A DNA stretch of 63,865 bases from Oehlia diaphana (GCA_003833135.1 QZLH01000549.1:14108-77972), one strand, 5' to 3'. Numbered from the stretch's first letter, positions 1 through 12,979 are shown. The notes: a model not told the origin generated them from the sequence alone. A program made the numbers and translations.

Positions 1-640
1 AAAAAATTTCTCCAATGAAATTTCTATCAAAAAAAAGTTTTTAACGAAATTATCCAAAAAAAAAAAAAAAAACTCAGAAATGTCCCTATCAATGAAAAAA
101 ATTTTCTAACGAAATTTTTTATCAAAAAAAAACCAATAAAAAAAAAAATTATTAGTGTAAAATTTAAAAAAAAATTTTGAAATGAATTATAAGATAGAAA
201 TGAAATAAAAAAAAAAATAAAAAACATACTTTTATTAATTGTAGAACTGAAAAAACTAAAGGATCTAAAAAAAATGAAATAAAATTGGTGAAAACAAAAT
301 TAAAAACGTCAAAATTGGCAGTTTTTAATTAAAATTAATCAAAAAAACTTTTTTTTAATTAAAAACATCAAAATTGACATTTATTTAATTAAAATTAATA
401 AAATAAACGTTTTTTTTAATTAAAAATTTCAAAATTGACATCTATATAATTAAAAAATTTAAAAAATTGGTTTTTTTAATTAAAAATGTCTAACTTGACA
501 TTTTTAATTAAGATAAATAAAAAAAAGTGTTTTTTTTTTAATTAAAAACATCAAACTTTGATGTTTTAATTATTAATAAAATAAATAAAAAAAAATAATG
601 TTTTTTAATTTAAAATGTTGAACTTTATGTTTTTTAATTA
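1..640. repeat. AT-rich low-complexity block with a degenerate tandem repeat (period about 60 bp)
   Basis: Nearly all A and T. From about 300 to 640 a unit of roughly 60 bp recurs about six times. Each unit has a TTTTTTAATTAAAAA spacer, then a short core such as CATCAAAATTGACAT, then another A-rich tract. Units drift in length because of homopolymer runs. No coding sequence is visible; the short ORF on the minus strand here is only the reverse of poly-A tracts. Confidence 0.7.
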
Positions 641-718
641 AAAAAAAAAAAAATTATTTCAGGTCAAATGGGTCGGGTGATCCAATCCAAATCCATCTTG
701 AACACTAATATTAAATTT

Positions 719-890
719 AGAGTTCCAAATGGGTCAGGTTATATCTGTTTAACCTGACCTGAACTGAAACCTGAAAATTTTCAGGATTTTTTTAAAAAAA
801 TGGTGCAATTTTGAAATATTGCAATTCACTTTTTGTATATAAAATCAATATGAAAACGTGAATTCCGATGCCGCAATTCACTTTATCGTA
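719..890. repeat. CAGGT-rich dispersed repeat, copy 1 (left end)
   Basis: Starts with TAGAGTTCCAAA and continues with the core TTTAACCTGACCTGAACTGA, which recurs almost unchanged near 48543-48590. It ends among CAATTCACTTTTTGTATATA-type units. It looks like the left part of a non-autonomous repeat whose right end is preserved in the second copy (48538-48985). No protein is encoded. Confidence 0.65.
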
Positions 891-1086
891 GAATAGAAAA
901 CAAGCCCTCGATTTTTCCTATTTTAATTATTTGTACCTTGTAACGCAAAGGTTATAATTAAAGTAATAGTTATTTATTTTTATATATGAACTCCCATACA
1001 AAGATCTTTAAAACACTTGCAATAAATACCCTTTTTGGGTCATGATCTGCCATACGTTTAAGGGAATACTTTGGGTGAAATTTTAA

Positions 1087-1145
1087 ATAATCATTAATCA
1101 TTAATCATTAATCATTAGTCATTAGTCATTAGTCATTAATCATAT
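1087..1145. repeat. Heptanucleotide microsatellite (AATCATT / AGTCATT)n
   Basis: About eight units of 7 bp. The first four read AATCATT, the next three AGTCATT, and it returns to AATCAT at the end. This is a clean interrupted simple repeat in non-coding sequence. Confidence 0.85.
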
Positions 1146-1968
1146 TTATTAACATTTATTTTACCCACTAATCCTTCTGCTTACCATCTACCCATACGCT
1201 TATTTTCTATAAGCATACAAGAACTGGCATAACAGTACAGTTTCACAATATTACTTTTTATTATGATTGATCGACACGGCGAAATTACATAATTACGATT
1301 CATAAAATCATCACGCCCATTTTACAAATTTATTTATTTTTGTTACGTCATCACAATTATTACTAAATTAACACATCCCTACGTCGTCCCGTGATTCTCT
1401 TATTTTACGACAAATTGAGTTAGGCTTATTTTCTTATCGCTGCAGCTAATACGCACGATATTATTGCAAAATAAAATATATATAATGGTTATAAAATTGA
1501 TTTATTTTATTTATTTTAAAGATAATTTTTTTTTTTTTATTAATTAAAAATTCAAAATCAAAGAAAAAAAAGTTTTTTTTTCTTTCATTTACTGTATATA
1601 ACACAAGAATAAAACAAATATTGAACATTAAAAATTTGAAATAAAATCCTATTTTGATACTCAAAATGATTCGCATAATTTAACTCTGTGAAAAAATTTT
1701 TTTAAAGTATATGAATTATTGCAACTACATGATTCCATAGCTACTTTGTGTGACTATTATATTTTTAGTAAAAAAGGCAAAAAATTCCTCTTGTCGAATA
1801 AAATTTTCTTGAGTAGAATTAAATTAAGCATAAACCACCCAGTGAGTGTATGAAATCTATTTGCTGAACTTGTGGAGCGCAACCTACTTTTTAATATACA
1901 TAATTCTAGTTTGCGCATTGCACAACTTATAATTTTAAAATTTTATATTTAAAAACTTAGATACAGTA

Positions 1969-2635
1969 CTAAGTGCGAAAATTGCATGTGACCTGGTAAA
2001 AGAATTCATAATTGTAATCTTCGTCGTCGTCATTTTGATTGTAATTTTGTAAAGTGATTTTACATGTAACATTATAAATGTAATCATCGTTTGGTGGTTT
2101 ATAAAATAATCTAAGTTCATTCGATTGCAAGGTTTGTTGTAACGATTGAATAGGAATTTGGTCTATTGAAGTATTTGAGGAATCACCGGTATCGATGAAT
2201 GGATAAATGTCAATAGAGATCCAAATAAAATTTATAATACAAGTTTAAAATTTTAGAAAACACGAACCTTTTTAAAATTTTCTCTTGTAAAATAGGGAGA
2301 ACTCGTTTTAAATTTAGTTCGAGATTAAACTTTTGATTCCAAGTTAATATATGCTTACGTTTCAGGTCGTTTATGTCGAAATTAATTTCATAAATTTCCT
2401 TATTCAATATATCAATAATCAAAGATGGTGGTAATAATTTACATGTAACGTAATAATTAGTTTCTAAACTTTGATAAAAGAATTCGTAATCGTAATAATC
2501 ATATTCCCAATTTTCCGAAAGTTTTAAAAACATTTTAAAAGTTACATGATAAAAATTATTATTATTTGGCGGTTGATAAAATATTCTGAACTCATTCAAA
2601 TGCAAAATTTGTTGCTCCGATTGATAACTTTGCAT
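1969..2635 (-). pseudogene. Unknown protein with a twice-repeated module, frame broken between modules
   Basis: The minus strand from 2635 gives a 141-residue frame starting MQSYQSEQQ with the motif NEFRIFYQPPN followed by YHVTFK and, about 30 residues later, YDYEFFYQ. Shortly after its stop, in another frame (about 2215-1969), a second module repeats the pattern: SNELRLFYKPPN, YNVTCK, then YNYEFFYQ. The two modules are clearly related, so the gene probably encoded two or more copies of this unit and has suffered a frameshift near 2220, or it has an intron I could not place. A possible 3' splice site (ATTTAG) lies just before the first ATG, so an upstream exon is possible. I do not recognise the family. 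Confidence 0.45.
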
Positions 2636-2639
2636 ATTC

Positions 2640-4300
2640 TAAATCACGTAAGACTCGTATTCGTAGCCTTTTTTACTATGTCTTGTTACTTTCTTTTTTA
2701 AAATAAATAACTTTTGAGGGTAACAAAAATTATGAGTATTTATAAAATGATTAAGAGAAAGTTACGAAAGAATTTTTCAATAAAATAAAATAACGCCGAA
2801 ATGTATCACGCGCTAAGCAAATACAAGAAAAAAAAATAAAAAATAAAACTTGATATAGGGAATAAGAATGTTAATACTTTCGAATATTTGAAAAATAAGA
2901 CCGGTTTCTTATAAATAGAAAGTTTATATACGAATAAATTGAATAATAGTATATTCTTATTATACAAAATGATTTGAATAAGTGCGAAGTTAAATTTTAA
3001 GAATAATTTAAGTTAAAGTAGCTCACGTTATGCGAGCAAATGGGGGGAAATTCAAACTTAATATAAAAATGAAAGATTTATCATATTTCAGAATTCCCTC
3101 TTTTTTTTTTCTTTTGAAATCGTCGCGCTTCTTATAATTTATGGTGTAAGACAAAAAAAATTTTTTTTTATACAACTTAATGATAAAAAATTAAAATTAA
3201 TATTACATGATTTTAATTTTTTATCATTAAGTTAATAAGTTAATCGAAAATTATTCGATGTGAATTATGAATCTTGGTGAATACAAATTTAAAGCCTATT
3301 AACTTTATTAGTTTCAATGTAACCATATTATTTTAAAATATGTTGAGATATTTAATATGAATCAAAATTTTTTTATTTCAATTACGATTTATTGTGTACG
3401 ATGAAAGTACTCTATACGCTGATTATTACCGAATTTGATCAAGATTTACCTTTTTTTTTTGAAATAATTTTTTTTTTTTAAAAGCCAGAGAATGCCGACA
3501 CATAAAATAATAGTAATTAATAGTAAATAGTAAGCCAGTCAACTTGCTGCTTAAAATATGAGATTGTTTGAATTTTAAACCAACAAAAATGTCTAACGTA
3601 AATGAGTAACTTAGAATCAATAAAACGAATCATATGAACTTTTCGAACATAGAAATGATGTTAATCGAATAATTGCTAATTTTTATTATTATCAAAATTT
3701 ATGAAGGTAATAATATTATAACTTTATATCATGTAGTCAAATAAATGATAAAATATTTATGAATGCAAATGGACTTATGCAATAGTGCGAAGAAGTGAGA
3801 AAGTAAAACATAGGAAAAAAGGAAATATACGGCTGATTAATTGAACCAAAGAATTTTACAGATCTTTATATATTCCTAATTATACACATATTAACATGTA
3901 ATTTATAAATTAAATCCACATAAATGCAGTAATTACTTAAAATATATAATGTAATTTATTACTATGCTTGTGAAGAATTAAATGTGAAAATTCGCATTCT
4001 CGATTTTATAATTTTATAATACAATTGTTTTTGATGATAAAAAAAAAGATTCCCATATTTATAAGTCCAATTTTTTTATATACTACTTGTTGCTAGTGTC
4101 CATTGTGCTCAATGTACTTGACATGCTTCGTTATTAAGCGTTGGAATCCAGTTGAAGCTGGGTTTGTTCACGTGATTCATCGATCAGCGAGAATCTGCTT
4201 TTTGGAGGCGATGCTAGATTTGTCGTGAAATGTCAATTTTTCCGTAAATAATCAATATTTAAAATTGATCTGCCATTTGCTTTCTAAAACAAATTTTTGA
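2640..4300. other. Gene-free AT-rich spacer
   Basis: No frame with coding character on either strand. It contains a strong hairpin at 3174-3233 (listed separately). The last 60 bases resemble the leader region of the BTB-TLDc genes downstream (AATATTTAAAATTGATCTGCC followed by a CTTTCTAAA stretch). Confidence 0.5.
3174..3233. repeat. Perfect 24-bp inverted repeat with 12-base loop
   Basis: The left arm (3174-3197, starting AACTTAATGATAAAAAATTA) is the exact reverse complement of the right arm (3210-3233, ending TTATCATTAAGTT). The loop is TAATATTACATG. It could be a small MITE-type foldback or a hairpin. No target duplication is convincing. Confidence 0.85.
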
Positions 4301-4309
4301 TCCTCTTTA

Positions 4310-5770
4310 GAACTTTTGAGTGAAGGTGCTGAATATTATGATATTACAGTTGAAATTGGTAATGATCCAAATGTGCAAATATTCCGTAAGCATAGTGTTA
4401 CTGATCTCCATTTTAACGACGAACTTTGGCTTCAAATAAAAAAATAATGACGTTATTGTGGCTCATATTAAGTTATCAAATATTTTACTAGAAATCTTTC
4501 AGATTATTCTAGAGTAAGTTATAGAGTAAGTTATATATATGTACCATCCTGCTTTGCTTTTTTTTCCTTTGACACAATCTATCCTCGATGAATTATGGAA
4601 GGATGTGAGGAATGTGAAGGATGTGAAGGATGTGCATGTTCGAGATGACATTTTAGTCCATTTGGATTCTTTATCTTTTATTAATAACATCAATAATTAA
4701 CAATTTTTGCGTATTAATATAGATATTTTTATAGTTGTGTAATTCCATTAAACGAGCAAGAACCTTTAGAAATTTTAAAGGAAGTGTCGACTGTCACTTA
4801 TGAGTTGTTTCTTCAAGAATTAATTATTTACTATTTCCAGGATATTTAATTGTGAATAAATTTGAATGGATTGAACAAAATTCTGAACATACTCATCGAA
4901 TAAGTTTTCTGTCTAATTCTTTAACAATTTTGTACATATTTCACGGCTAAAAAAAAATTCCTAAAAATGCTTAAGTCGATTAGATTTATTCCGAAAACTT
5001 TCTCGTTTCACTTATTAAAAGAGATGATTTACAAATGAAAGAAATTGAAATTTGGGATCACGTACTAAAATGGTCTAGCACAAAATCCAACACTAATTCC
5101 AGATCCTGATACTTGGACAGATAATGATTCCTATAACATTGTTTGCAATTAATTAAATTTTTTTGGTTTATTATCATCTGAAAAATTTGTCATCCGTACA
5201 AAAAACTTTTGTAACCTCAACTTTCTGATAGATTATTTAATCTTTTTTTAGATCCTAATTCTGAACTAAATAATGATATATTACTTCTTAGATACAAAAA
5301 TATTGATTATATTATCAATACAAGAATTGTAAATTTATATATCGTTCCTTAATTTCAAAATGGATTGATAAAATAGATATTAAAAGCAAATTACCATATA
5401 AATTTAAATTATTATTAAGAGGAAATGAAGATGGATTTACTCTAAAAAATTCCATGAATTATGTGATAATATACTGTCAGTTGCACTTATTAAAGTAAAA
5501 GAAAATCTTGGAGTATATATTCCTTTGTTATGGAAGTTATGGAAGTCACATAAAAATGGTAGATTGGTAAAACAAAAGATAGTTTTATATTTTCTTTTAA
5601 AAATAAGAATTGTTTTAAAAATCCAATTTTAAGCCATGTCAAATATACAAATCGTGCATTATTTTACCATAATGAATTTGGCCTACATTTAATTTTGATC
5701 TTTTATTATGGGTAGAAGAAAATAATAATTTAAAAGAGTATAATTTGCGTAAGTACGAGATAAATTCTTA
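4310..5770 (+). pseudogene. Decayed BTB-BACK-TLDc gene
   Basis: The nucleotide sequence follows the intact paralogues at 10501, 14169 and 16642 over their whole length. The BTB part (EYYDITVEIGNDPN) begins near 4330, the donor TCTAGAGTAAGT is near 4510, the BACK part (KREIEIWDHVLKW-like) near 5020-5090 and TLDc remnants near 5390-5740. Frames break repeatedly by small insertions and deletions, and the start codon is not recognisable. The first intron is retained but enlarged by about 135 bp relative to the paralogues. Retaining the intron means the copy arose by DNA duplication, not through an RNA intermediate. Confidence 0.85.
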
Positions 5771-5774
5771 AGAA

Positions 5775-7290
5775 CTAATAATTTTGAAATGTATTATGAA
5801 TTATTTCGTATGTAACAAAATTTTATAGGATTTCTATAATAAAAACAATGAAAATATAATTTAAAATATTTAAAAAATTTCGACTGCTGTAACTATTTAG
5901 TTTAGCTCCAGAAAAAATTATACCAATGGTTAATTTCTTTATTTAGCCAACTTTGTTTCCAACAGATAAAAGAGTAATATATACATGTACTTGACTTTGG
6001 AAAGAAAATTAAATATACATATTTCGTTACAATCGTTATTTGTAATTCTGTAAAAACGAATAACAATCTACGGTTTCGTCTGAAACATTTAAAATTGATG
6101 TTTCTTTTGAAAAAAATTATAAAATAAATGAAGGTCGGTCCAAAGCTTTTCTGACTGGCTGACGACAATCATTTTAAACAAATGATTTTGATTTTTTTTT
6201 AAAAAAAAAAGATACATTTAAAATTTATTTTACATTTTCACATTTTAATTTTGGCTGACAAATTGTTGATCAGATTCATTCATGCTGTTCGCCCTTTATT
6301 TCAATGACAAATAGTAAGTATATACATAGTAATATAATATATTGTAATAATTTTAATTACATGAAACTTGTGAAATCAGTCTTGTTGAATAACTCTTCCA
6401 ACGTTAAGTGACAATATCTATGCGTAAATGTAGCTCATTAAAACTGATTGAAGAAGGATACATAAAACTGAAAGTAAAAAGACATAAATATTATTAACGA
6501 TCAAGAGCTAAATAATAAATAGGACTTATTACGGAAGGGCTTACTATGCTATATTCGATTACTATTGTTTGAAGAACTATTGGTGACATCATCAGAACTA
6601 AAGGTCTTGGGCGAATTATCTTCCATACTTTTTCAGAACATAATAGAAATTCTGATCACATTACAGAACATGATTGACGACAAGCATCTGCAAATATATA
6701 CAAAAATTAGATATTGAAAGTTGAAACTGATTCTATTTGCACAATAAATACTTACAATATCTGTTCTATATCTTACAAATATGATAACGTTGTATTGGTT
6801 TTTAATTCTTTGATCGAATGTTAATTGAAATTACAAAAATCAAGAGAGACAATGTGACCATCTGCCACGCACTATAGGCAAGAAAAGATTATTACTATAT
6901 TGGGAAAAGCGACTATAAATTTATAATACTTCTCAATATTTACGTCATTTGTAGAAGCATCATTTATATCAATACTGTTGATGGCATGTTCATAATAGAA
7001 TTGTACTATAACTAGAAATCAAATTAATTAATAAAAAGATTATGTTAAGGATATTTTAGAATGAATATTCTTTCTTAATAATTGACAATACTGATTAATA
7101 ATAACCTTATTGTTTTTTGATCCCTCTCCATTCTTTATGAAAGGATATTTATCGTCGTCTTCATCTATCCCTATATCTGACTCGTCACGGTCATTTGACT
7201 TTGAAGAGCAATGCAGATTAGAAACGAACTTTACACATCGTACAGCAAACAAAATGAAAAAAAAATATTACTGGAGAGGCCTCATTATGA
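5775..7290. other. Spacer without a supportable gene
   Basis: AT-rich sequence with only short frames. A 70-residue acidic minus-strand frame at 7040-7252 (with a DEDDDK cluster) lies downstream of the two-exon gene at 7295-7906. It could be a further exon of that gene, but no good splice pair links them. Confidence 0.4.
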
Positions 7291-7294
7291 TCAT

Positions 7295-7906
7295 TTAACG
7301 AATTATCCCCGCTTTTATATATGATGGAGGAGGAGAGCGATCACGAGGGTTGGGAGGAAGTGTATTAACAGGGAAACCTTCTTCAGCTTGTCGTTTTTTG
7401 GGATTTTTTAATTTTTTGGGACGTTCAATAGTGACTTTAATGGACAGAACAAAATTAGAAATCTTTAATCTTGAGCTATGAATATTGTTTAAGATACTCA
7501 CAAGTTTTTGTTTTCCCCCTCCATTTGTTGGTATTACTTTTGCATTATCATTACTGGTAGCATTGACAAGCACATCTTCTAAATCTATTTCGAACACATC
7601 ATCAGCCTTGGAAATAGTAGATGTTTGTTGTATGTCCATGGAGCGATGTAATGAATCGTTTCTTGGTTTCTTAGACACAACTCCTTCGTTGTAATCCTCA
7701 TGAACTTGAAAATTTTCTGCATGAGCTAAGGCCTGGATATTGTGAATAAAAAAGAAAAATTTGCTACGTAAAACATCACATTTTTAAATACTCACTCGAT
7801 TTTGCTTACTGGGCTGCTCCTCGGTGTACAGATCTTTGATTCCATGAATCTGAGATTTTCCTGCCAATTTTACCAACACATTATCAAGCACACCTTTGAC
7901 TAACAT
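7295..7906 (-). CDS. Small hydrophilic protein of unknown function, two exons
   Basis: Exon 1 runs 7906-7796 (37 codons, starting MLVKGVLDNVLVKL). Then come a 63-bp intron with donor GTGAGT and acceptor ATATCCAG (7795-7733), and exon 2 at 7732-7295 with a TAA stop. Joined in phase 0, they give 182 residues. Exon 2 starts ALAHAENFQVHEDYN. The C-terminal third is basic and proline-rich (RPKKLKNPKKR, then PPNPRDRSPPPSY), like a nuclear or adaptor tail. There is no signal peptide, membrane segment or domain I recognise. Base composition is clearly less AT-rich than the flanks, which supports real coding. The start could be further upstream, because an AG (CATAATAG) directly precedes the ATG. Confidence 0.6.
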
Positions 7907-7909
7907 CTA

Positions 7910-10390
7910 TTATGATAATAAAATATTATGCAGCCAAAAGAAATTTATAACCTCGAGTCATTCAGGCGGCGGAGTCACATGATGTGATACAGATATACGA
8001 CGCTTGCTTAATAATGACTTTACAAAGCGGGTTAAAGAAGAGAATCATGAGACGGATACAAAGAATATAAATAAAAAGGGAGCGACTAAAAGTCCTATGG
8101 GTAAGGAATATACAAAAAACGGGGAGTAGAGAAGAAATAAGCTTATCTGATAAACTATAGTTGAAGTCACGTGAATGACGTTATAAACATAAATTTTTGG
8201 GGTAAATTAGATTTAAGTTTATATTTGTCTTAGTTTAGATACCCTTTTATTTGATGTAATTTTGCATCAACATTGTAATTGAATACGATGTAATTCTTTA
8301 CAATACTAATAAAAAGGGAATAAAAAATAAAAAATAAAATTTTGACCTAACTAAATTGTGTATTATCCAAAAAATTGTTTAACTACGCTACTAAATAAAC
8401 TAATTTTACTATGTTTTTGGTTTTTTTAATTTTTCTAAACTCAGAGGCTTTGTTAAAAAAAAAAATTTCCCATCAATTTAAATCTATCCTAATTCTAAAA
8501 ATAAAATTGCTAAAAAATAATATAAAATTGATACATTTAAAAAAAAAGAATTAAGAACTACATTATTGCAAAAAGTCCATCTTTTGTACGGCAATAGTCG
8601 GTCAAATCCAAGTGAAATCCTCCAAATTCTCTTATTTTAAAATTTGTTGAATTTTTTGGACGAATTTGTTTATTCGCTATCGGAATCTTCCCTTCGTCCT
8701 AATAATTTTGCATCGTAGCATCATGCAATAGAACTTTCGATAATGAAAATGTTACAATTACATAATATTTGAGTAACATAATTGATCTGATTAATTTATA
8801 TTTGCAATGATTTTACGTTTTGTTTATTATACTGTATATTTGTCATAAATATCGTGAATTATCGAGTTGAAAGATATTAAATCTATTTCCTTTTTTGCAT
8901 TTTTTCGCACAGACTCAAAATATTTTTCAGCATCAATTAAGCTTTTCTCAAAGCTATGCTCCTTCAAAATATTCCTTTCTGTAATTGAGAAACATGTTTG
9001 ATTTACTTGATTCCGTCAAGGACTTATGGGTCGAAAGGAAATTTTAGGGTCACTTGCGCTACGTTGCATTAAGGCAAAAGGCTTCGGCGGTAATGGAGGA
9101 GGAACCAATGATTACCTCGCGTGCTGATGCAAATAATGAGGTACATGTACTACTTCAGTAACACGCGAAAAAATTTCGCAATATTTCCCGTCTTCCCGTG
9201 ACGATCCAATAAATTTTATTGGGTCAGATTTATTTGTGTACCATTTATATTAGAAATTTCCGAGAAACGACCATTCTTGGAGTCGTCACAGAAGAAAGGA
9301 GTGACGAAGGAAAAAGTAACAAAGAAAGTGAAGAAGCAAGGATAAGTTGAGGCAAGGACGGACATTAAATGAAGGATTTTTGCATCTTAAAATCGAAGTC
9401 ACGTGATTTCACGTTAAAAAATTTGAGAAATTTTTTAGATACAAACGATAGGGTTAGCATAGAACTAATTTTTTTACTACTGGACGTGGAGCTGTTTGGC
9501 TTCGTCTGAATTTTCAGCTTAGGTTTCAGTGTTATAACAAATTTTCTCTCGTATTTTTTTTCCTACATATTAATCACTAGTAGATAGTTTTGTTTAGTTA
9601 GGTCCAGTTTAGTTTAGTTTGTAACGGGGTTTTTTATTTTCATCTTTGTTTTATTTGTTTTAGGATATATTGAACTCTGTTATAGAGCCGTATCATGTTT
9701 GCATGTGCGGTTTTATGTATTTCGATTAAAAGGATATCTATCCGATGCGTTACAGGTTTTTTTAAAAAAAAAAAATTAGAAATTTCTCGATTTTATTTTT
9801 TTTTAAAAAAGAGCAATTAAAAAATCAAAGGAATATTTTCATACAATTCTTTTACAAAAAAAATAAAATGTTTCGTTTATAAAATTTACCATCAATTTTT
9901 TTTAGTGATATTTATTTATATTTTAAAAAAATTTAGTATTAAAAAATTGTTTTTTGAAAAAAAAATTATACTTTAAAGATATCATGTTTTCTTTGTAAGT
10001 TCCTAAAATTAAATATTTTTGAGTGAAAACATGTAAACAAGGTAAATATATCCTTTATTATATATATCAATAAATGGTATTTTAGTACGTATTTTAATAT
10101 TATCAACTATACAATAAATAAGATAAAATAATATTTATAGCAAAATGGAAAAAATGTATTATTTAAAGACGATATTTATGGAGAAAGGGCTAAAAGGAGG
10201 GAAAAAAGTATCTTGTACTTTAGTGATATGTCACATCAGATCATCACGGGAAGTGATATTACGGAATTTTTCTAGAATAACGCCTATGTAACGCTATCCC
10301 TGCCGCGGATGGCTTCAATGTTTGTTACCTGTTACGTTAAAAAAGTAAACTTTATCACAAGGCCCAATAGTCCATAGACCCATACGTCTT
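7910..10390. other. Long intergenic region, no gene seen
   Basis: There are patches of more balanced composition (about 8000-8200, 9000-9400 and 9550-9750), but every frame is broken within about 50 codons. Poly-T and poly-A runs dominate the rest. No repeat was recognised with confidence. Confidence 0.4.
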
Positions 10391-10410
10391 GTTATACATA
10401 TATAGAATAT
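10391..10410 (+). promoter_or_regulatory. Putative TATA element of BTB-TLDc gene 1
   Basis: TATACATATATAGAATAT lies about 100 bp before the ATG at 10501. The same TATACATATATAGAAT string lies 95-110 bp before the ATG of both other intact genes (14072 and 16531). In each case it is followed by a conserved leader (ATTTAAATTG, a CTGCAACTT-like block, a CTTTC-AAA block, then a CT-rich stretch with CCTTTCTC or similar). Conservation across three paralogues makes a core promoter role likely. Confidence 0.65.
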
Positions 10411-10500
10411 GAAAAATTACCAATATTTAAATTGACCTGCAATTTACTTTCTAAATACAAATTTTTCAATCCCTTTCTCCTGCTTTAAAAAAATATAAAA

Positions 10501-12034
10501 ATGTCATCGAAATTTTTTGAGAGATTAAGTCAAAATTATATTGAAATTTTGAGTGATGATGAATATTATGATGTTACAATTGAAGTTGGTAATGATCCAA
10601 ATGTGAAAATATTCCGTGCGCATAGGATTATTTTGTGTTACCGATCTTCATTTTTACGACGAACTTTGGTTTCAAATAAAAAAGATAATGACGGTACTGT
10701 AGCTCATATTAAGTTACCAAATATCTCACCAGAAATCTTTCAGATTATTCTAGAGTAAGTTATAGAGTAATTTATATATCTTTTATTAATAACATGAATA
10801 GTTATATTTAACCATTTTTACGTATTAATATAGATATATTTATGGTGGCATTATTTCATTAAATGAGCATGAACCTTTAGAAATTTTAAAGGTATTGACT
10901 GCTGCTGATGAGTTGCTTCTTCAAGAATTAATTAATTATTTGCAGGAATATTTAATTGAAAGTAAATTTGAATGGATTGAACGAAATTTTGAACATACTC
11001 ATCGAATAAGTTTTCAGTCTAATTCTTTATTAAAACTTCAACAATTTTGTACAGGTTTTATGGCTAAATCTCCTAAAAAAATATTTGAATCGTTAGACTT
11101 TACCTTACTTCCCGAAAATTCTCTCATTTCTCTTATTAAAAGAAATGATTTACAAATGAAAGAAATTGAAATTTGGGATCACGTACTAAAATGGGGTCTT
11201 GCACAAAATTCAACACTAATTCCAGATCCCGATACTTGGACAGACAATGATTTTAAAGTAATGAAGAATACCCTACAACATTGTTTGCCTTTAATTAGAT
11301 TTTTTAGTTTATCATCTGAAATGTTTGTACAAAAAGTTCATCCTTATAGAAAACTTTTGAAACCTCAACTTTATGACGAATTATTTAAATCTTATTTGGA
11401 CCCTAATGCTGAACCAAGTAATGACATATTACTTCCTAGATGCGAAAATATTGATGGTATTATCGATTCAAAAATTTTAAATTTATATATCGCTTCTTTA
11501 ATTTCAAGATGGATTGATAAAATAGATATTAAAAGCAAATATGCTTATACAAGAGAATTATATTTACCATATAATTTTCAATTATTATTAAGAGGAAGTA
11601 GAGATGGATTCACTCCTAGAAATTTCCATGAATTATGTGATGATATACCTCATACTGTTACACTAATTAAAGTAAAAGGGACAGGAGAAATTCTTGGAGG
11701 ATATAATCCTTTAGTATGGAAGTCACATAATGATGGTGATTATGGCAAAACAAAGGATAGTTTTATATTTTCTTTTAAAGGTGAAAATAATTTCAGAGAT
11801 ATAATTTTAAGTCACGTAAACAATACGGATTGTGCATTGATATATCATAATAGTTGTGGTCCGGCATTCAGTAGTGATCTTTCTTTATATGTGAAAGAAA
11901 AAGATGGTTTAAAAAGATATAATTGTTTTGAGTGTAAACGATATTGTTATGAAAAAAGGATAAGAGATACGAGGGATGAATTTTTAATAGAAGATTATGA
12001 AGTATTTCAAATAATCAAGAAACATGACGATTAG
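10501..12034 (+). CDS. BTB-BACK-TLDc protein 1 (two exons, 484 aa)
   Basis: Exon 1 is 10501-10754, the intron 10755-10833 (79 bp, GTAAGT to TATAG) and exon 2 10834-12034. The intron interrupts a codon after its second base. Residues about 20-120 form a BTB/POZ domain (YYDVTIEVGNDPN, FRAHRIILCYRSSFLRR, and YIYGGIISL across the splice). About 125-230 is BACK (LLLQELINYL, EIEIWDHVLKWGLAQ). About 300-475 is TLDc (LLLRGSRDGFTPRNFHELCD, GGYNPLVWKSH, DSFIFSF). BTB-BACK proteins usually bridge cullin-3 ligases and their substrates, while TLDc domains occur in oxidation-resistance proteins. The specific role here is unknown. It is the first intact member of a three-gene tandem array with a shared promoter block and 3' flank (TTAGTATTAATTATGA). 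Confidence 0.93.
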
Positions 12035-12039
12035 TATTA

Positions 12040-12975
12040 ATTATGATGTTTTAATATTATATTCTTTAGTTTTTTTTCTTTTACTCTATTTTTTTTTTAA
12101 ATTACGGTTTTATTTGGCATGTAAATTTCAAATGTGCAGATGGAGGATTATAATAATAAATTAAGATAAAAGAATTAGCATATTCTTTTTTTTATTATTC
12201 GATAACATTCTACTGTATACCATAAATATGGTAGATTTTAATTATTTATGGGATGTATTTTTTATTCTCCCTGTAAAAAATCTTATTCGTAGTAATCTCC
12301 GTAAATAATCCATGAATATGATACATTTATGGAAATAGCATCGAATAAAAAAACACGAAATGAATTTTTTATAATCTAAAGTATAAAATTCCTTTTTTTA
12401 TTGGTCTGCATAAAACGAGCAATTAAAATAGGGTTACAAAAGTGGCCTGATTTAATTTTTCAATGTTAATAATAATACACAATAAATTCGGAGAATAATA
12501 ATGCTATGTAAGATTGAATACTATACACAAAATTTTTAGATAGCTGAGGGTTTAATTTCTCTTATTGAAACTATAATTTACTACTATTAATAGTTAACGT
12601 TAAAGATGCGTTAAATAATTTTAGTAAGATTTCTCTAAATCATCTTTTTTAAAAGTTTTTAATTTTCTAATAAACAAGAAATAAATTTCATCATGTAAAG
12701 TTTTCCTAATATTTTTTTTTCCCATCCATCATTAGGAACTTAAACCAGCAATAATTCCATGATTCCATCATCTTTTAAATTTTTCCATTCAGGATCTAAA
12801 ACATGTACATATGGTTTCAAATTTATCAAGATGAACTTGAGCTACTAGAGGTCTGCATTGACCCCTGGCCTGGTCCATGCCTGGACTATTATTATATCAA
12901 TTTGTAGGTAAAATAAAAAAATCAGCCAACTTAATTTGTCCAGTTTAATTTTGGTCAGAATTACGAAAATCCGAG
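12040..12975. other. Intergenic spacer, no gene seen
   Basis: AT-rich and without a coding frame. A short less AT-rich patch at 12840-12900 holds nothing I recognise. Confidence 0.4.
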
Positions 12976-12979
12976 TTTA

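Noticed and set aside
27..227. Minus-strand ORF rich in Phe, Ile and Leu
   Set aside because: Reverse reading of poly-A tracts; no real membrane protein signal.
5902..6168. 88-codon minus-strand ORF
   Set aside because: No homology-like motif, biased only by AT content, no promoter or splice context.
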